Under the pieces are notes generated by a model. The model was not told the origin of the DNA. It made no database searches and worked only from the letters and a program-made list of their open reading frames with translations. From an uncultured Bacteroidota bacterium (GTDB lineage: Bacteria; Bacteroidota; Bacteroidia; Chitinophagales; Saprospiraceae): a DNA stretch of 46,675 nt. Shown one piece after another: positions 17,203-27,993 of this stretch. How positions within the stretch are numbered: the stretch's first letter is position 1; the number at the start of each line of letters is the position of its first letter. The stretch lies in the NCBI GenBank assembly GCA_902609095.1, contig CACLQQ010000012.1:1-46675 (forward strand), in the 5' to 3' direction. A program made the position numbers and the translations under genes.

Positions 17203-19546
17203 TTACAATTTTTGACTCAATTCTATCTGCTTTTTAGCTTGATGCTTTTCTGTTTTTAGTATAACTACAGGTTGATAACCATTGACCTTGTCACCCGGTA
17301 ATACCTTTTGATAGAATCCTGGATTAACTAACTCTAGGTCTAAAATAGTATGAAATTCTTTTCCAGTAGCATCATATACAGAGAGTTTAGTCTGAGATTG
17401 GAATGGCACAATGAAATCAATGATATAATCTCCTGAGTCATCTATCTCTTTAACGTCCAAATTAATTCTGCTTTTCTTTTAAGTATGTTTTCTAATTCTT
17501 GACGAGCTGACAATTCGCTGCAATCTAAGATCTGAGCAATAAATTGAGCACCTGCCAAGACCTCAAATTTACTTTCAAGCTGAATGTTATTACCAGCCAC
17601 GAAAATTACTAAACTATCATTATCGACCATACTACTTGACATTACTTGATGGATCACACTGTAGTTATCTGATGGTAACATCTGATTACTTAGTTCTAAC
17701 ATCTCTATATCGCAATCATTACCAACAGTGTTAGTCACAATACAATTACAATCAGTAATAATATCATTGAGCGTAAAATCATCTCCATCGCTACATGCAG
17801 ACGCTTCAGGTGGACAACTCCAGCATTAAACAATATCTTACCGATTCCTATACATCCAGAAGTATGATTTGCATCCAGAGAGGTTATCAAGATGTATCGT
17901 GCTCCTAAGCCATTGAAATTTGGTCCTTGGAATCCAGATTAGGATCCTGTGCCATCAGCTAAACTCAAGGTAAAGTTTGGTCCAAATTGTTGCTAACTTA
18001 TGCCATCCGATGAGTAATCTATGGCAACCGAACTAAATCCACGGTCAGTCTACCCTTGTTCGTTATAATTCCAAATCTGAGTTTGATAGAGCTTGTACAA
18101 GTTGCCAAAATCATATTGAATTCAATGGCGGTTACCACGGCCAGCAGGATTAACACTGGCTTCACAGCTGAGCCATTAGGATTCTATATTATTATCAAGC
18201 TGATCAGTAATATAACATTCTGGATACGAAGTATAACTGGCCAAAGGACTATCACAATTCGATCCACTACATGGTGTCTCAGCACATTCACAGTTAGTAT
18301 ATTGATCATTATTAGTAAATGGATCACCATCGTAACATAGAGTCCCAATTGGGATACAAGCGAGCTTACAATTATAGTCGTAGAGATAGAATGAAGGAAT
18401 TCTCTTCCAGTTAGGATCAGAGTGAAATGGGGTTTTCCAAAATACGCTCAAATGTTCCTATCCAGTTCCCTACTTATGAGTCACTTCAAAGTAATAGAAC
18501 TGTCCTGCATTTAAGTTGACAATCATGGTTTATGATAAATCATCCTCATGCTCGGTAGGTTCAGTCGAGGTAATATTTAATATTTGATGAGCTGCTTTGA
18601 ATGCAGGATCATCATTTAGACTAGGAACATTCTTGCACGAGAGTTTCCTGTAATATTGAATTGATATGTGCCGCTCACTGGAACGTTTAGGTAACCTTGC
18701 ATGAGCGATCCTATATTATTCTTTTGATCTTTATATATTATGCTGAGTAAATTGACTGATTGACTTGTATTCGGTAAAGAGGGGTAATTGGGATGCAGTA
18801 ATAGATTATTTAAGCTGCCTCCCGTAATATCTTGATATATCAAATCGATCGCATACACAATTAGGTTTACCTAAAGGCTCTCCAATACAATTACAATGTC
18901 TATCCCAAATATCATTGATAGTTCTACTATCTCCATCATCGCATGAGGTATTACGAGTTTCACAATTTTCTTCTGGCTCACTGAAATCAAAAATATAGTC
19001 TGTACTTACATAATTCCATGTATCCATTCCGGTTATAGGTGATTGCCACCACACCGAACTATGGTCTCCTCCTCAACCCTCTATATGTCGCAATTCGAAG
19101 TAATAATACTCATCAGCTTGAAGGGTAATATATTCTGAAATTTGGCTGGGGTATTTACCCAAATGTGTTGTGCCTGTATACCCATCTATATATGACTGTA
19201 ATATCAGGTTTGATGCAGATTGGTCATTCAATAGTAAAAATTCTGTTTCATCATCACCAGTTACTCCGAAGCGTACCTGCACCGTAGTGTCAGTGCTTAT
19301 AAAACCTTTGATTAATGACCCATAATAATTATCAAAATTATAAAGTGTTTACAGTGAATATAAAGTTCTACATCTGTCAGGGGTTTGAGGAAAGAACTCA
19401 TCTGCACTTAGCTCGGTGAAATCCCTATAGGTAATATCTTGCCAATAGCACCAACTTACTTCTCGGGATGAGCCTACATTATATTGGCATTGAACTGATG
19501 GGATGGATATAAGAGATATGAGAAATAATATAAATCTATATAGATT
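17203..19546 (-). pseudogene. PA14 / F5-8-type surface protein pseudogene
   Basis: Translated in pieces, this was a large secreted protein. A leader (LYRFILFLISLISIPSVQC) near 19546 is followed by two PA14-like modules (about 19340-19070, and 18858-18600 with NIGSLMQGYLNVPVSGTYQF). These are joined by Cys-rich linkers of the type SCDDGDSRTINDIWDRHCNC, common in Bacteroidota. Then comes an F5/8-C (discoidin)-like domain (WNYNEQG, TDRGFSSVAIDYSSDG, about 18150-17830) and a C-terminal region with NNIQLESKFEVLAGAQF and a sorting-like end. Many stops and frameshifts interrupt it, and the start codon is gone. It was the third gene of an operon with DUF1800 and DUF1501, and would have bound glycans or matrix at the surface. 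Confidence 0.8.
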
Positions 19547-21002
19547 AGCGATTGGTAAGTCACTCGGAGTATAAGACCCCAAGGGTTTATGAAAGTTGTT
19601 GATGTCAGGGAGTATGTAGGATAGATCATTAGGGGATACTCCAAACCATAAGGCAATCGATGCATATAATTCGTCAACTGAGGTAGTTGGGAGAATTCTG
19701 CCTCTATCTGACAAATTGTAATTGCTGTTCAATGCTATTACAGGATAGTTTCCAAATATCTGTCCACCTTTTTGCAGCTCCTCCCATGATCATCTGGTTG
19801 CTTCCCCATGCATGATCTGAGCTATTATCATCACTGGTCAGTGTTCTGGCAAAATCACTTACAGTTATTACAGTTACCTTCTCTTCTAATCCTAACTCTA
19901 CTAAGGCAGCATAAAACTCAACTAATGCATTACTAAGTACTGGTAACATACCTGATTGACTGCCTATTACATTATCATGATGATCCCAACCTCTGAAGGT
20001 TGTAAAGAACATCTGTCTATTTTTTCCAAGATCAGCTTGTACACTCATCATTTTGGCCATCAAGAATAGGACCTGTGATAATGAAGTGCCTGAGAAGGGG
20101 GTATTAATAGGAGGTACTTTTCCTAAAGCGGCTTGCATAATTTCTATGGCTTCATAAGAATTATTGGTTAAAGTACCATATGTTTTCTGAAATAAGTTAC
20201 CATATTCTGCTTCTAAAATATTTTGAGCAACTTGATCTTTTGTTTGGTTTAAGAAACCACTATTCGAATACCAAGAAGGTAGGCCCTCAACACCAATATT
20301 ATTTTGTGTTACATTATTCTTGATGGCATATTCCAAAGCTTGGTTACCTGATTGGAATCGATTTTTTCCGTCCAATGAGATGTTCATTGAGATCTCTGGT
20401 ATGGATTGGGTATCGTTAAGAAGGTCTGCGATTTTACCTCCAACCCCAACTGCTGATCTGTCTTGTGCCAGAGAGTTTTGCCATTGCATGATTTGATCAC
20501 TATGAGAATAAAGACCAAGTGGCAATTTATAACCACCTGCCTGATACGCTACTTTATCAGCGATGGGTTCAATGAGTGTGCTGATATTAGAAATAAAGGA
20601 TATTTTATTACTGTTAAACAATTGTTGGACCCCAGTCATCCCTCCATTTATATCATAATCGACTCCATTCAATGGAATGTAATAATCATAAAGTAAATCT
20701 GGATCAGATCCTGGAATCGGATCAGGCCTATGATTAAGAGCAAGAGAGGTACGGGTGTCTAAACACTCTTGATACCTATCTCGATGTCTTGGTATTAGTA
20801 TATTGTGAGAATCAGCACCCCCAGCGAGGAGTATGCAAACTATAGCTTTATAATCATCTATATTTTCAATGATATGAGGTCGGGCTGCAACGGTATTTAT
20901 CATCGCGAGATTAAGGGCCGTAGAAAGAAAAGTGCTTGAGCCTATTGCTGCACAGCTAGCTTCTCCAAGGAAGTGTCTTCTTGATATTTTTCTTTTACTC
21001 AT
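19545..21002 (-). pseudogene. DUF1501 Tat-secreted protein, frameshifted near its end
   Basis: The first 432 codons are clean: a twin-arginine leader (SRRHFLGEASC), the conserved LLAGGADSHNILIP, and late motifs TVSDFARTLTSDD and DHAWGSNQMIMGG. Just after GGAAK the coding strand has five A at 19769-19773. One extra A shifts the frame and gives an aberrant end at 19704. In the other frame the true C-terminus follows (SDRGRILPTTSVDELYAS, WFGVSPNDL), including residues normally conserved in DUF1501, and the original stop seems lost near 19545. The single slip makes it the least decayed gene of its operon. DUF1501 proteins act with DUF1800 partners in secreted complexes of unknown activity. Confidence 0.82.
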
Positions 21003-21004
21003 GA

Positions 21005-22838
21005 TTATCGATTTATGAGGTATTCTGGAGAGGACAATACTAAGTATATGGCTATTCGGGCACGTTCGTCTATATCGTCTGCATCGTCAGCTGGGAACTC
21101 TTTTAGGGTTTCAACGATGAGATTGTGAGATGCATCTGATAGTAGACCATGAGCTGAGAGCATATCTAACCTATCTACTAATATGTGTAGTTCGTCATTA
21201 TCATCTGCCAGAGATAACGTAATACTCAGATCGTAAAATGCTTTTTCATTGTCAGGAATAGATTCATTGGAGTACAAACCTTTTTCGTCTGTAGGGTCGT
21301 TTCTTATCACCCAATCATTTAAACCATTGAGATATCCTACTTAAGTTTGACTATTAGTTATCTGAAATTCAGGTGCATATAATTGTTCATCCTTTAATGG
21401 TCCTATAGGTTGATAGAACTGTTGGAAGAAATTGAACACACTTGGGGAATTCATAGGTTTTTGCTCAACGTCCTTATATACCGACTCCATGGTATTCCTG
21501 TGCTTACCACTAGAACTCTGAAGGTTAAGTGCTTTTGAGAGGTGAACGTATCGCACAAAGGGTTCTCGCATCATTCCAAAAGTCAGGTCATTTGATTGTG
21601 AACAACTTGCTGCGGCTGGATCTAATAAAATCGACTTTACTGTTGCTGCCAAGTCACCTTTAATTCCTTGCCCATTATCATTAAACACCGATGCTATTGC
21701 TCAACATATTCTGGTTCAGGATTAGAGGTAACCATTCGTTGTATGAGCAGCTTAGAAATGAATGGACCGAAATTGGGATGTGAAAATAGATTATCGAGTG
21801 CATCACTTACATCTTGGTTCCCATCTATAACACTGTTACTTCCTATCGGTGTATTGTTGAATAAATATTTGATTCATGGTTCATGAAAGTCATTATTCAT
21901 GATCATTGATACAGCCCAGCTTGTGTCATTTCGGACACTAGTTCTTTTAAATTGGATTGAGGTTAACTCTCGATCTCCGAACTGCAGTCATGTAAATATT
22001 TTGGAATATTCGAGAATTGTTTCATTGTCATAGGTGGCTACTTTGGAGGTGTCATTCCCGTTTATCTGATATACAGATTGTCCATTTAAGTGTAGAGAAT
22101 CTAATCCAATTGTGAAAAGTTGCATCACCTCTCTCGCATACTTCTCATCAGGAAAAATATTATTGATCGTATCGGACTTTGGGTTAGCCAGATAAGTTAG
22201 ATAAGATCCCATGGCTGGGTGATATGTAACTTCTTGGATAATATCTCTGTAGTTACCAAAGGCATGTGTCATGAAAATGTCATAAAAACTGCCGAATGCA
22301 TAAGTATCATTAGAAAATGCTGATTTTGTAGAAATAACAATGATCTCTGATAGAGCTAAAGCTATTTTTTGGTGCAATAGATCTGGTTGAGTCATATGAT
22401 ATTGCCACCAAGCATACTCCCAACATCTTATTGATGCACTTACATTTTCAGGAGATGTATTGTCCCTGGCAAATAAAGCATAACGAACGTATTGATAATA
22501 GTCTATCACCACAGATTCGAAAGAGTAGGTGATGGGCATATTGATCTGATCTTCAATCCAATCTTCTATCCCATACGGTCTACAGTTTCTATATCATCAT
22601 AGTTATATCCTAATGTTGCTTGAGAAAGGAATTGTGAGGACTTATTGTAGTTAGGAAGATATCCTGTTGATGATAAAGTGGTGTTTCCATTAGACTGAGT
22701 ATCACTTGAAGTAATAATAATTCCGGCCTGACTTCCCCTTCAGAAAGTATATTCTTGCCCAATGCCGTTCGTTGAATTTAGGAGGTGAATAATTATTATG
22801 TGAGCAACATATAGTGAGAGAGCCCTGGCCTTATACAT
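21005..22838 (-). pseudogene. DUF1800 family protein, broken
   Basis: A start at 22838 opens with a leader (MYKARALSLYVAHI...) that soon meets TGA, read where the family context expects another residue before RGSQAG. Downstream fragments carry SQFLSQATLGYNYDD, then the family hallmark FPDEKYAREVMQLFTIGL (in the open piece 21988-22539), a further piece ending near 21341, and a C-terminal piece to TAA at 21005. At least one frameshift (near 22575) and several stops separate them. The stop lies two bases before the DUF1501 start, so the trio was a single operon. Intact DUF1800 proteins are large exported proteins paired with DUF1501; their chemistry is unsettled. Confidence 0.83.
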
Positions 22839-22956
22839 GGATTTAATTCAATTGATTTAGGTAAAGGTAGACTATACGATATTGCTCATATAATAATATA
22901 CCCTTATATAAGCGCCTATGGTTACTACTTATTAGACCAAGTATTGTTAATTAACC

Positions 22957-25065
22957 CTACGAAATTCGACCCCATTTTTGGTTCTTATTTCTCATTTTGA
23001 CCAGATAGGACAATGTTGATTTATGCTTTAGCAAACTCAAATCTGGGTCTTTTTGGAGTAGGGCTACAGCAAGGTGTCTGGCTGTTTCTAATATTCTTCC
23101 ATCTTCAGTTAGGCTCGCAATGTTTAATTCAAGCACCCCAGACTGTTGGGTACCGGTTATATCTCCTGGTCCTCGTAGACTCATGTCTTCTTCAGCTATT
23201 TGGAATCCGTCGTTCGTACGGCACATCGTGTCTATGCGAGCCTTAGCATACTTGCTCAGCTGGGTTTTAGTAATTAGGATACAAAAAGACTGATCAGCAC
23301 CTCTACCAACTCTACCCCTCAGCTGATGTAATTGTGATAGTCCAAATCGCTCTGCATTCTCGATGATCATGACAGATGCATTGGGAACATTTACACCTAC
23401 TTCGATCACTGTAGTTGCAACCATGATTTGAGCTGTGCCATTAACGAACCGTTGCATCTCTATGTCTTTATCCTGCGGTTTCATTCTACCATGGACGACA
23501 GTGATTTGGTAATCTGATCTTGGGAAGTAATTTAGCAATTCTTCATAGCCAGTTTGAAGATTTTGTAGATCAAGCTTTTCGGATTCATCTATGAGAGGAT
23601 ATACAACGTAGATCTGTCGGCCCTTCGCGATTTCCTCTTTCATGAATTTTACCACAAAACTTCTATGACTATCATTTCTATGAACTGTTTTTATTTGTTT
23701 TCTCCCAGGAGGTAATTCATCTATTACTGAAGCATCTAAATCTCCATAAGTTGTCATGGCTAATGTCCTGGGTATAGGAGTGGCTGTCATAACGAGTATA
23801 TGTGGCGGAATCTGATCATTCTTAACCCATAGTTTAGAGCGTTGCACAACCCCAAAACGGTGTTGTTCATCAGTGACAGCAATTCCTAAATTTTTAAATT
23901 CTACATTATCCTCAAGAATCGCATGTGTGCCAACCAGTATGTCTATATGCCCTTCCTTTAAGAAACTTAAAAGTTCCTTTCGTACTTTCCCTTTAACAGA
24001 ACCGGATAGAAACGCCACCTGAACCCCCAATCCTTTAACCATCTCTGAAATTGATTGGAAGTGTTGCTGTGCTAATATTTGTGTAGGCGCCAGTAGGGTC
24101 GTCTGGTAATTATTGTCTATCGCTATCAACATAGTCATCAAGGCAACGATAGTTTTACCACTACCTACATCTCCTTGAAGGAGTCTGTTCATCTGGACAC
24201 CTCTTCCTAAATCATAACGTATTTCTTTGATAACTCTTTTTTGGGCATTGGTTAATTCAAAACTTAATTTTTCATTGTAGAATCTATTAAATATTGTCCC
24301 TATAGTGTTGAATATCAACCCTTTGAGTTTTTTATCTCTTTGGACTTTATTGTACAGCATATTTAGTTGAAGGAAGAATAGCTCCTCGAACTTTAGTCTG
24401 TTGTTTGCCAAATTCAGAGCTCCTGGAGAAGCTGGGAAGTGGATATATCTAAGGCTATCATAGCGGCTACAGATCTCGAGTTTCTCAACAAAATGGGATG
24501 GTAAGTTTTCTATTAAATCAGCTGGTTTTAGGCGATTAAGTATATTCTTAATGATGCGTCTTCTGGAACGAATACCTAAACCCTTTTGATTGAGTTTTTC
24601 TGTAGATGAATATACGGGCAAGAAAGGATCGGTCTCTATAGCTTGTTGCTCAGATTCTAACTCTGGATGAGATATACTTTTTACACCTCGGTATACTTTT
24701 ACTTTACCATTTAGTATATAAGTTTGATTCGGCTGCAGTTTATCTACCAGCCATTGTGCTCCTTGGAACCAATTAAGTTCGATAAATCCACTTGGATCTT
24801 TGAAAGAGCCAACAAGCCTTGCGCTCCGCTTCATCTTTTTCTTGGTAATACTGATAATCTCACCTCGTAGCTGAACAGTGTCTCCATCTTGAACATCTTT
24901 AATTAGTTGAAACTCTGATCGATCAGCATATCTAAAAGGAAATATGAATAGTAGATCTTCTACGGTTTGCACTCCTAATTCACTTTTCAATATTTTGGCT
25001 TTATTCAGGCCAACTCCTTTGATGAACTCAATTTTTTCCCGCAGTATACTTCCGTGTGAACTCAC
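22957..25065 (-). CDS. recG: ATP-dependent DNA helicase RecG
   Basis: RecG remodels stalled replication forks and branch-migrates recombination intermediates. The 702 residues match the family. An N-terminal wedge/OB region (GDTVQLRGEIISITKKK) precedes the helicase core with Walker A GDVGSGKT (about 300) and a DEQHRFG box (about 400). Motif III is MTATPIPRT, followed by VATTVIEVGVNVPNA and QLRGRVGR. The C-terminal TRG-like part includes DGFQIAEEDMSLRGPGD. It is intact and stands alone, divergent from rbfA and downstream of the broken DUF1800 operon. Confidence 0.96.
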   Translation of the reverse strand: MSSHGSILREKIEFIKGVGLNKAKILKSELGVQTVEDLLFIFPFRYADRSEFQLIKDVQDGDTVQLRGEIISITKKKMKRSARLVGSFKDPSGFIELNWFQGAQWLVDKLQPNQTYILNGKVKVYRGVKSISHPELESEQQAIETDPFLPVYSSTEKLNQKGLGIRSRRRIIKNILNRLKPADLIENLPSHFVEKLEICSRYDSLRYIHFPASPGALNLANNRLKFEELFFLQLNMLYNKVQRDKKLKGLIFNTIGTIFNRFYNEKLSFELTNAQKRVIKEIRYDLGRGVQMNRLLQGDVGSGKTIVALMTMLIAIDNNYQTTLLAPTQILAQQHFQSISEMVKGLGVQVAFLSGSVKGKVRKELLSFLKEGHIDILVGTHAILEDNVEFKNLGIAVTDEQHRFGVVQRSKLWVKNDQIPPHILVMTATPIPRTLAMTTYGDLDASVIDELPPGRKQIKTVHRNDSHRSFVVKFMKEEIAKGRQIYVVYPLIDESEKLDLQNLQTGYEELLNYFPRSDYQITVVHGRMKPQDKDIEMQRFVNGTAQIMVATTVIEVGVNVPNASVMIIENAERFGLSQLHQLRGRVGRGADQSFCILITKTQLSKYAKARIDTMCRTNDGFQIAEEDMSLRGPGDITGTQQSGVLELNIASLTEDGRILETARHLAVALLQKDPDLSLLKHKSTLSYLVKMRNKNQKWGRIS

Positions 25066-25153
25066 TTATTAAAAATATGTACTCTTCAATCGTCTAACAA
25101 TCTAAGTATTCTATAGATCAAAATGAACATATCAGTTCAATACCGTTTAAATG

Positions 25154-25161
25154 TATATTTG
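25154..25161 (+). promoter_or_regulatory. Bacteroidota -7 box upstream of rbfA
   Basis: TATATTTG is a perfect TAnnTTTG box. Transcription would begin around 25165-25170, which rules out the far-upstream start at 25123 and supports initiation at ATG 25180 (or 25174), leaving a very short leader. Confidence 0.5.
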
Positions 25162-25179
25162 CATAATCATCTTATGAGA

Positions 25180-25524
25180 ATGGAATCAAGAAGACAATTA
25201 CAGTCAGGGGAGTTAATAAAGAGACACTTCAGCACGGTAATCAGAGAGCAAGGTGCCTATATCTATGGTTCAGAAGCCTTAGTCTCGGTTACTAAAGTTA
25301 TGATGTCTCCAGATTTAGGTTTAGCTAAAATTTATCTAAGTGTTTATAACACCGAAGATAAGAACTCTGTCCTATTGATGATCAGGGAAGAAAAAACACG
25401 ACTAAAACAACAATTGACTAATCGTATTAGAAAACACGTACGTAGAATTCCTAAGGTTGATTTTTACTTAGATGATACTCTTGATGAAATGTACAAAATT
25501 GATGATCTCCTGAACTCTATCTAA
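25180..25524 (+). CDS. rbfA: 30S ribosome-binding factor RbfA
   Basis: RbfA binds immature 30S subunits and helps mature the 5' end of 16S rRNA, notably in the cold. I place the start at ATG 25180 (MESRRQLQ), giving 114 residues. This matches the usual MESxRQ opening and length, and a promoter box at 25154-25161 lies between this start and the earlier ATG. The KH-like core shows ALVSVTKVMMSPDLGLAKIY, with the family's V-T-V-x-x-S-x-D-L pattern, and RRIPKVDFYLDDTLDEMYKI. The stop is two bases from the stop of the convergent DUF4835 gene. Confidence 0.9.
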   Translation: MESRRQLQSGELIKRHFSTVIREQGAYIYGSEALVSVTKVMMSPDLGLAKIYLSVYNTEDKNSVLLMIREEKTRLKQQLTNRIRKHVRRIPKVDFYLDDTLDEMYKIDDLLNSI

Positions 25525-25526
25525 AC

Positions 25527-26441
25527 TTACCGCAGTTCTTTAAGGAAGTCAGATTGTGCAGGATCAATATTAGCCATAATATCGAAAATCCGTCTTTGTT
25601 CTGATTTGACTGAATTCTTAAATACCTCGAGAATCTCTGCCCTTTTGCTATTAGAGAACATCTGTAAGACCATCGAATTAGGATAAACCTCGTTTACCGC
25701 TGAAATTTCCTTGATTGCACTGAACATGATGGCTTTGCTTATACTTACATCGGTTTCAATTTTGTCTAAGCCTTTGCGATGATAATCATACATCGCAGTC
25801 CGATATCTCTTCATTCTGGCATTCGTAATATTTTCGATGAGCCAGTATCTATTTCTATCACCACCCAAAGAAGACCAACTTCTGTCTTGATTAGATATGT
25901 TTGGGGGGATATTTGCAAGAATATTATTCGCTGTTTTGAAATGATCATCTCCACCTAATGGACTGAATGTATCGTAGTCATAACCCAAAATGACGTAGGC
26001 ATAGAAAGTTAGTATGGAAGATAAATTATCTGTGAAATTGCTTCTATTATCTCTTAAAGGATCTCCATCATTATAAGTGAAGGATATACTACGATCAACA
26101 TGGTTAAGAACTGGAGATGAATACGCGCTATTATAAACCGGCCTACCCGTACTGATATACATATCGGCAACGAAAGTACTGGCTGATGGGTCATCTGTTA
26201 TATTAAATTGGATGGCTCCTTCTATTAATTCTTCGCTCTCATAATCATCAGAAGTCCACTTGCGATCATTAAAAAACTCTTGAATTGCCTTTTCTAAAGT
26301 TTTGAGAGTTCGGGGATCTGCTACTTTAAGTGCTGGAGCATTGACTGATACATCTATATTGAGCTCTTGTGTATGTCCTCTTTGTGCAAGGCATGAGATG
26401 ATCAATAAGACGCTAAATAATCGTAAAAATACAGACAACAT
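25527..26441 (-). CDS. DUF4835 family exported protein
   Basis: The 304-residue product has a signal peptide (about 1-24, ending RGHTQ) and the body of the Bacteroidota DUF4835 family, including TFYAYVILGYDYDTFSPLGG and WSSLGGDRNRYWLIEN. It is predicted to act in the periplasm or outer envelope; I know of no firm biochemical role. It starts eight bases after the coaBC stop and is the last gene of the bamD-rpoZ-coaBC operon, an order kept widely in the phylum. No lesions were seen. Confidence 0.82.
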   Translation of the reverse strand: MLSVFLRLFSVLLIISCLAQRGHTQELNIDVSVNAPALKVADPRTLKTLEKAIQEFFNDRKWTSDDYESEELIEGAIQFNITDDPSASTFVADMYISTGRPVYNSAYSSPVLNHVDRSISFTYNDGDPLRDNRSNFTDNLSSILTFYAYVILGYDYDTFSPLGGDDHFKTANNILANIPPNISNQDRSWSSLGGDRNRYWLIENITNARMKRYRTAMYDYHRKGLDKIETDVSISKAIMFSAIKEISAVNEVYPNSMVLQMFSNSKRAEILEVFKNSVKSEQRRIFDIMANIDPAQSDFLKELR

Positions 26442-26449
26442 GCGTGATC

Positions 26450-27634
26450 TTAACTTAAAGAAATTAATGTGTCAATGACATCCTTGGCGACTTCTTTCTT
26501 GGTCTTAAGGGGATATTCATTGATACTTCCATCTCTATGGACGATAGAAATCTTATTTGTATTGTGTTTGAAGCCCGCTCCCTTATCCTTTAGACTGTTC
26601 AGCACAATGATATCAAGATTTTTCTTTTTCAATTTATACTTTGCGGCTTCGAGACCTTTTTGGGTTTCCAAAGCGAAACCGATAGTTGTTTGGTTTTTCG
26701 TTTTTCTCTCTCCGCACTCCATAGCAATATCTGGAGTCCGTTCTAACTCAACCGAAAAAGTAGATTCAGATTTTTTTATTTTACTTTTTGATTTAGTCTT
26801 AGGTCTATAGTCTGCTACTGCTGCACAGAATATGGAAATATCTGAATGTTCAAACTTGCTGATAGTAGCTTCGTACATATCTTGAGCAGATATCACTGGT
26901 GTGACATCAACGCTGGGATGTTCAATCTCGAGGTTGGTAGGTCCCAAGATTAATTCTACTTTGGCACCTCGGGAACCGCATTCTTGTGCCAGTTCTATTC
27001 CCATGCGCCCTGTACTATGATTTCTGATGAATCTTACTGGGTCAATAGCTTCTTGAGTCGGGCCTGCAGTTATTAATACTGTTTTACCAATTAAATCTTG
27101 TTCGACATTTAAGGAGTTATTGATATATCCTAAGATATCAGCAGGTTCCGCCATTCGGCCGGCACCATTTAATCCACTTGCCAACTCTCCTATTCCTACA
27201 GGAATTAGCTTATTACCATAAGATTCCAGTTTACTTATATTAAACGTTGTTGATGGGTGCTTCCACATATCCAGGTCCATAGCTGGGGCTATGAATACAG
27301 GACACTTGGCACTGAGATAAGTGGCTATGAGCATATTATCTGCTATGCCATTGGCGAGTTTCGCAAGTGTTGTTGCTGTAGCAGGAGCAATGATGAATGC
27401 ATCGGCCCATAAACCTAAGTCGACGTGATTGCTCCATGTATCTTGATCTATGAGCTCTGTAAATACTGGGTTTTTGCTTAAAGTAGAGAAAGATAATGCG
27501 GAGACAAACCTAGCAGCCGCAGGAGTCATAACAACCTTGACCTCATATCCTGATTTGATTAATAATCTGGTAATATTTAATGACTTATAAGCAGCTATAC
27601 TACCGCTTACTCCTAACACTATTTTTTTGCTCAC
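26450..27634 (-). CDS. coaBC: Bifunctional phosphopantothenoylcysteine decarboxylase/synthetase
   Basis: CoaBC joins cysteine to 4'-phosphopantothenate (CoaB, with CTP) and decarboxylates the product (CoaC, FMN) in coenzyme A synthesis. The 394 residues have the N-terminal flavoprotein half (GVSGSIAAYKSL, PAMDLDMWKHP) with the active-site Cys region. The CoaB half shows ITAGPTQEAIDPVRFIRNHS and, late, the Lys-rich KLKKKNLDIIVLN. It sits 14 bases after rpoZ and eight before DUF4835. It is intact and of normal length. Confidence 0.95.
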   Translation of the reverse strand: MSKKIVLGVSGSIAAYKSLNITRLLIKSGYEVKVVMTPAAARFVSALSFSTLSKNPVFTELIDQDTWSNHVDLGLWADAFIIAPATATTLAKLANGIADNMLIATYLSAKCPVFIAPAMDLDMWKHPSTTFNISKLESYGNKLIPVGIGELASGLNGAGRMAEPADILGYINNSLNVEQDLIGKTVLITAGPTQEAIDPVRFIRNHSTGRMGIELAQECGSRGAKVELILGPTNLEIEHPSVDVTPVISAQDMYEATISKFEHSDISIFCAAVADYRPKTKSKSKIKKSESTFSVELERTPDIAMECGERKTKNQTTIGFALETQKGLEAAKYKLKKKNLDIIVLNSLKDKGAGFKHNTNKISIVHRDGSINEYPLKTKKEVAKDVIDTLISLS

Positions 27635-27648
27635 AGCAGGAGATGAAT

Positions 27649-27993
27649 TTAGTAATCCTGCTCGTCTCTTTCTTCTTTGTATTCGTACCTTAATCTGTTT
27701 TCGAGGAATTCAGATGTAGCTATAACCGTAGGATTTGGAAGCTTCTCATAGAATTTAGAAATTTCTATTTGCTCCTTATTCTCCTGAATTTCTTCTATAG
27801 TATCAGTTGTGATTGCGAACTCCTCTAACTTTCCTTGCAATTCAGTTTTGATAGCTGTATTTAGTCTTAGTGCTCTATTGTTGATAATATTTATGGTCTC
27901 ATAAATATTCGCACTCATTTTTGACATTTCGCTAAGGTTTCGCGCTTTTAGATTAGGATCTATTCCTTGTACTTGCGTTTTAATATCAGCCAT
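27649..27993 (-). CDS. rpoZ: RNA polymerase omega-like subunit (Rpb6 family)
   Basis: This 114-residue protein matches the divergent Bacteroidota omega/Rpb6 family, with NIYETINIINNRALRLN as the conserved helix that binds beta-prime. ATG 27993 is chosen over a TTG two codons upstream. It overlaps the end of bamD by eight bases (ATGGCTGA contains both the start and the bamD stop), giving strict translational coupling. The C-terminal tail is Glu/Asp-rich (KEERDEQDY). Confidence 0.85.
   Translation of the reverse strand: MADIKTQVQGIDPNLKARNLSEMSKMSANIYETINIINNRALRLNTAIKTELQGKLEEFAITTDTIEEIQENKEQIEISKFYEKLPNPTVIATSEFLENRLRYEYKEERDEQDY

Noticed and set aside
5537..22838. The broken genes could be sequencing or assembly error.
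   Set aside because: Dozens of long genes in the same window have no lesion, and lesions cluster only in accessory genes. Read data would still be the final test.
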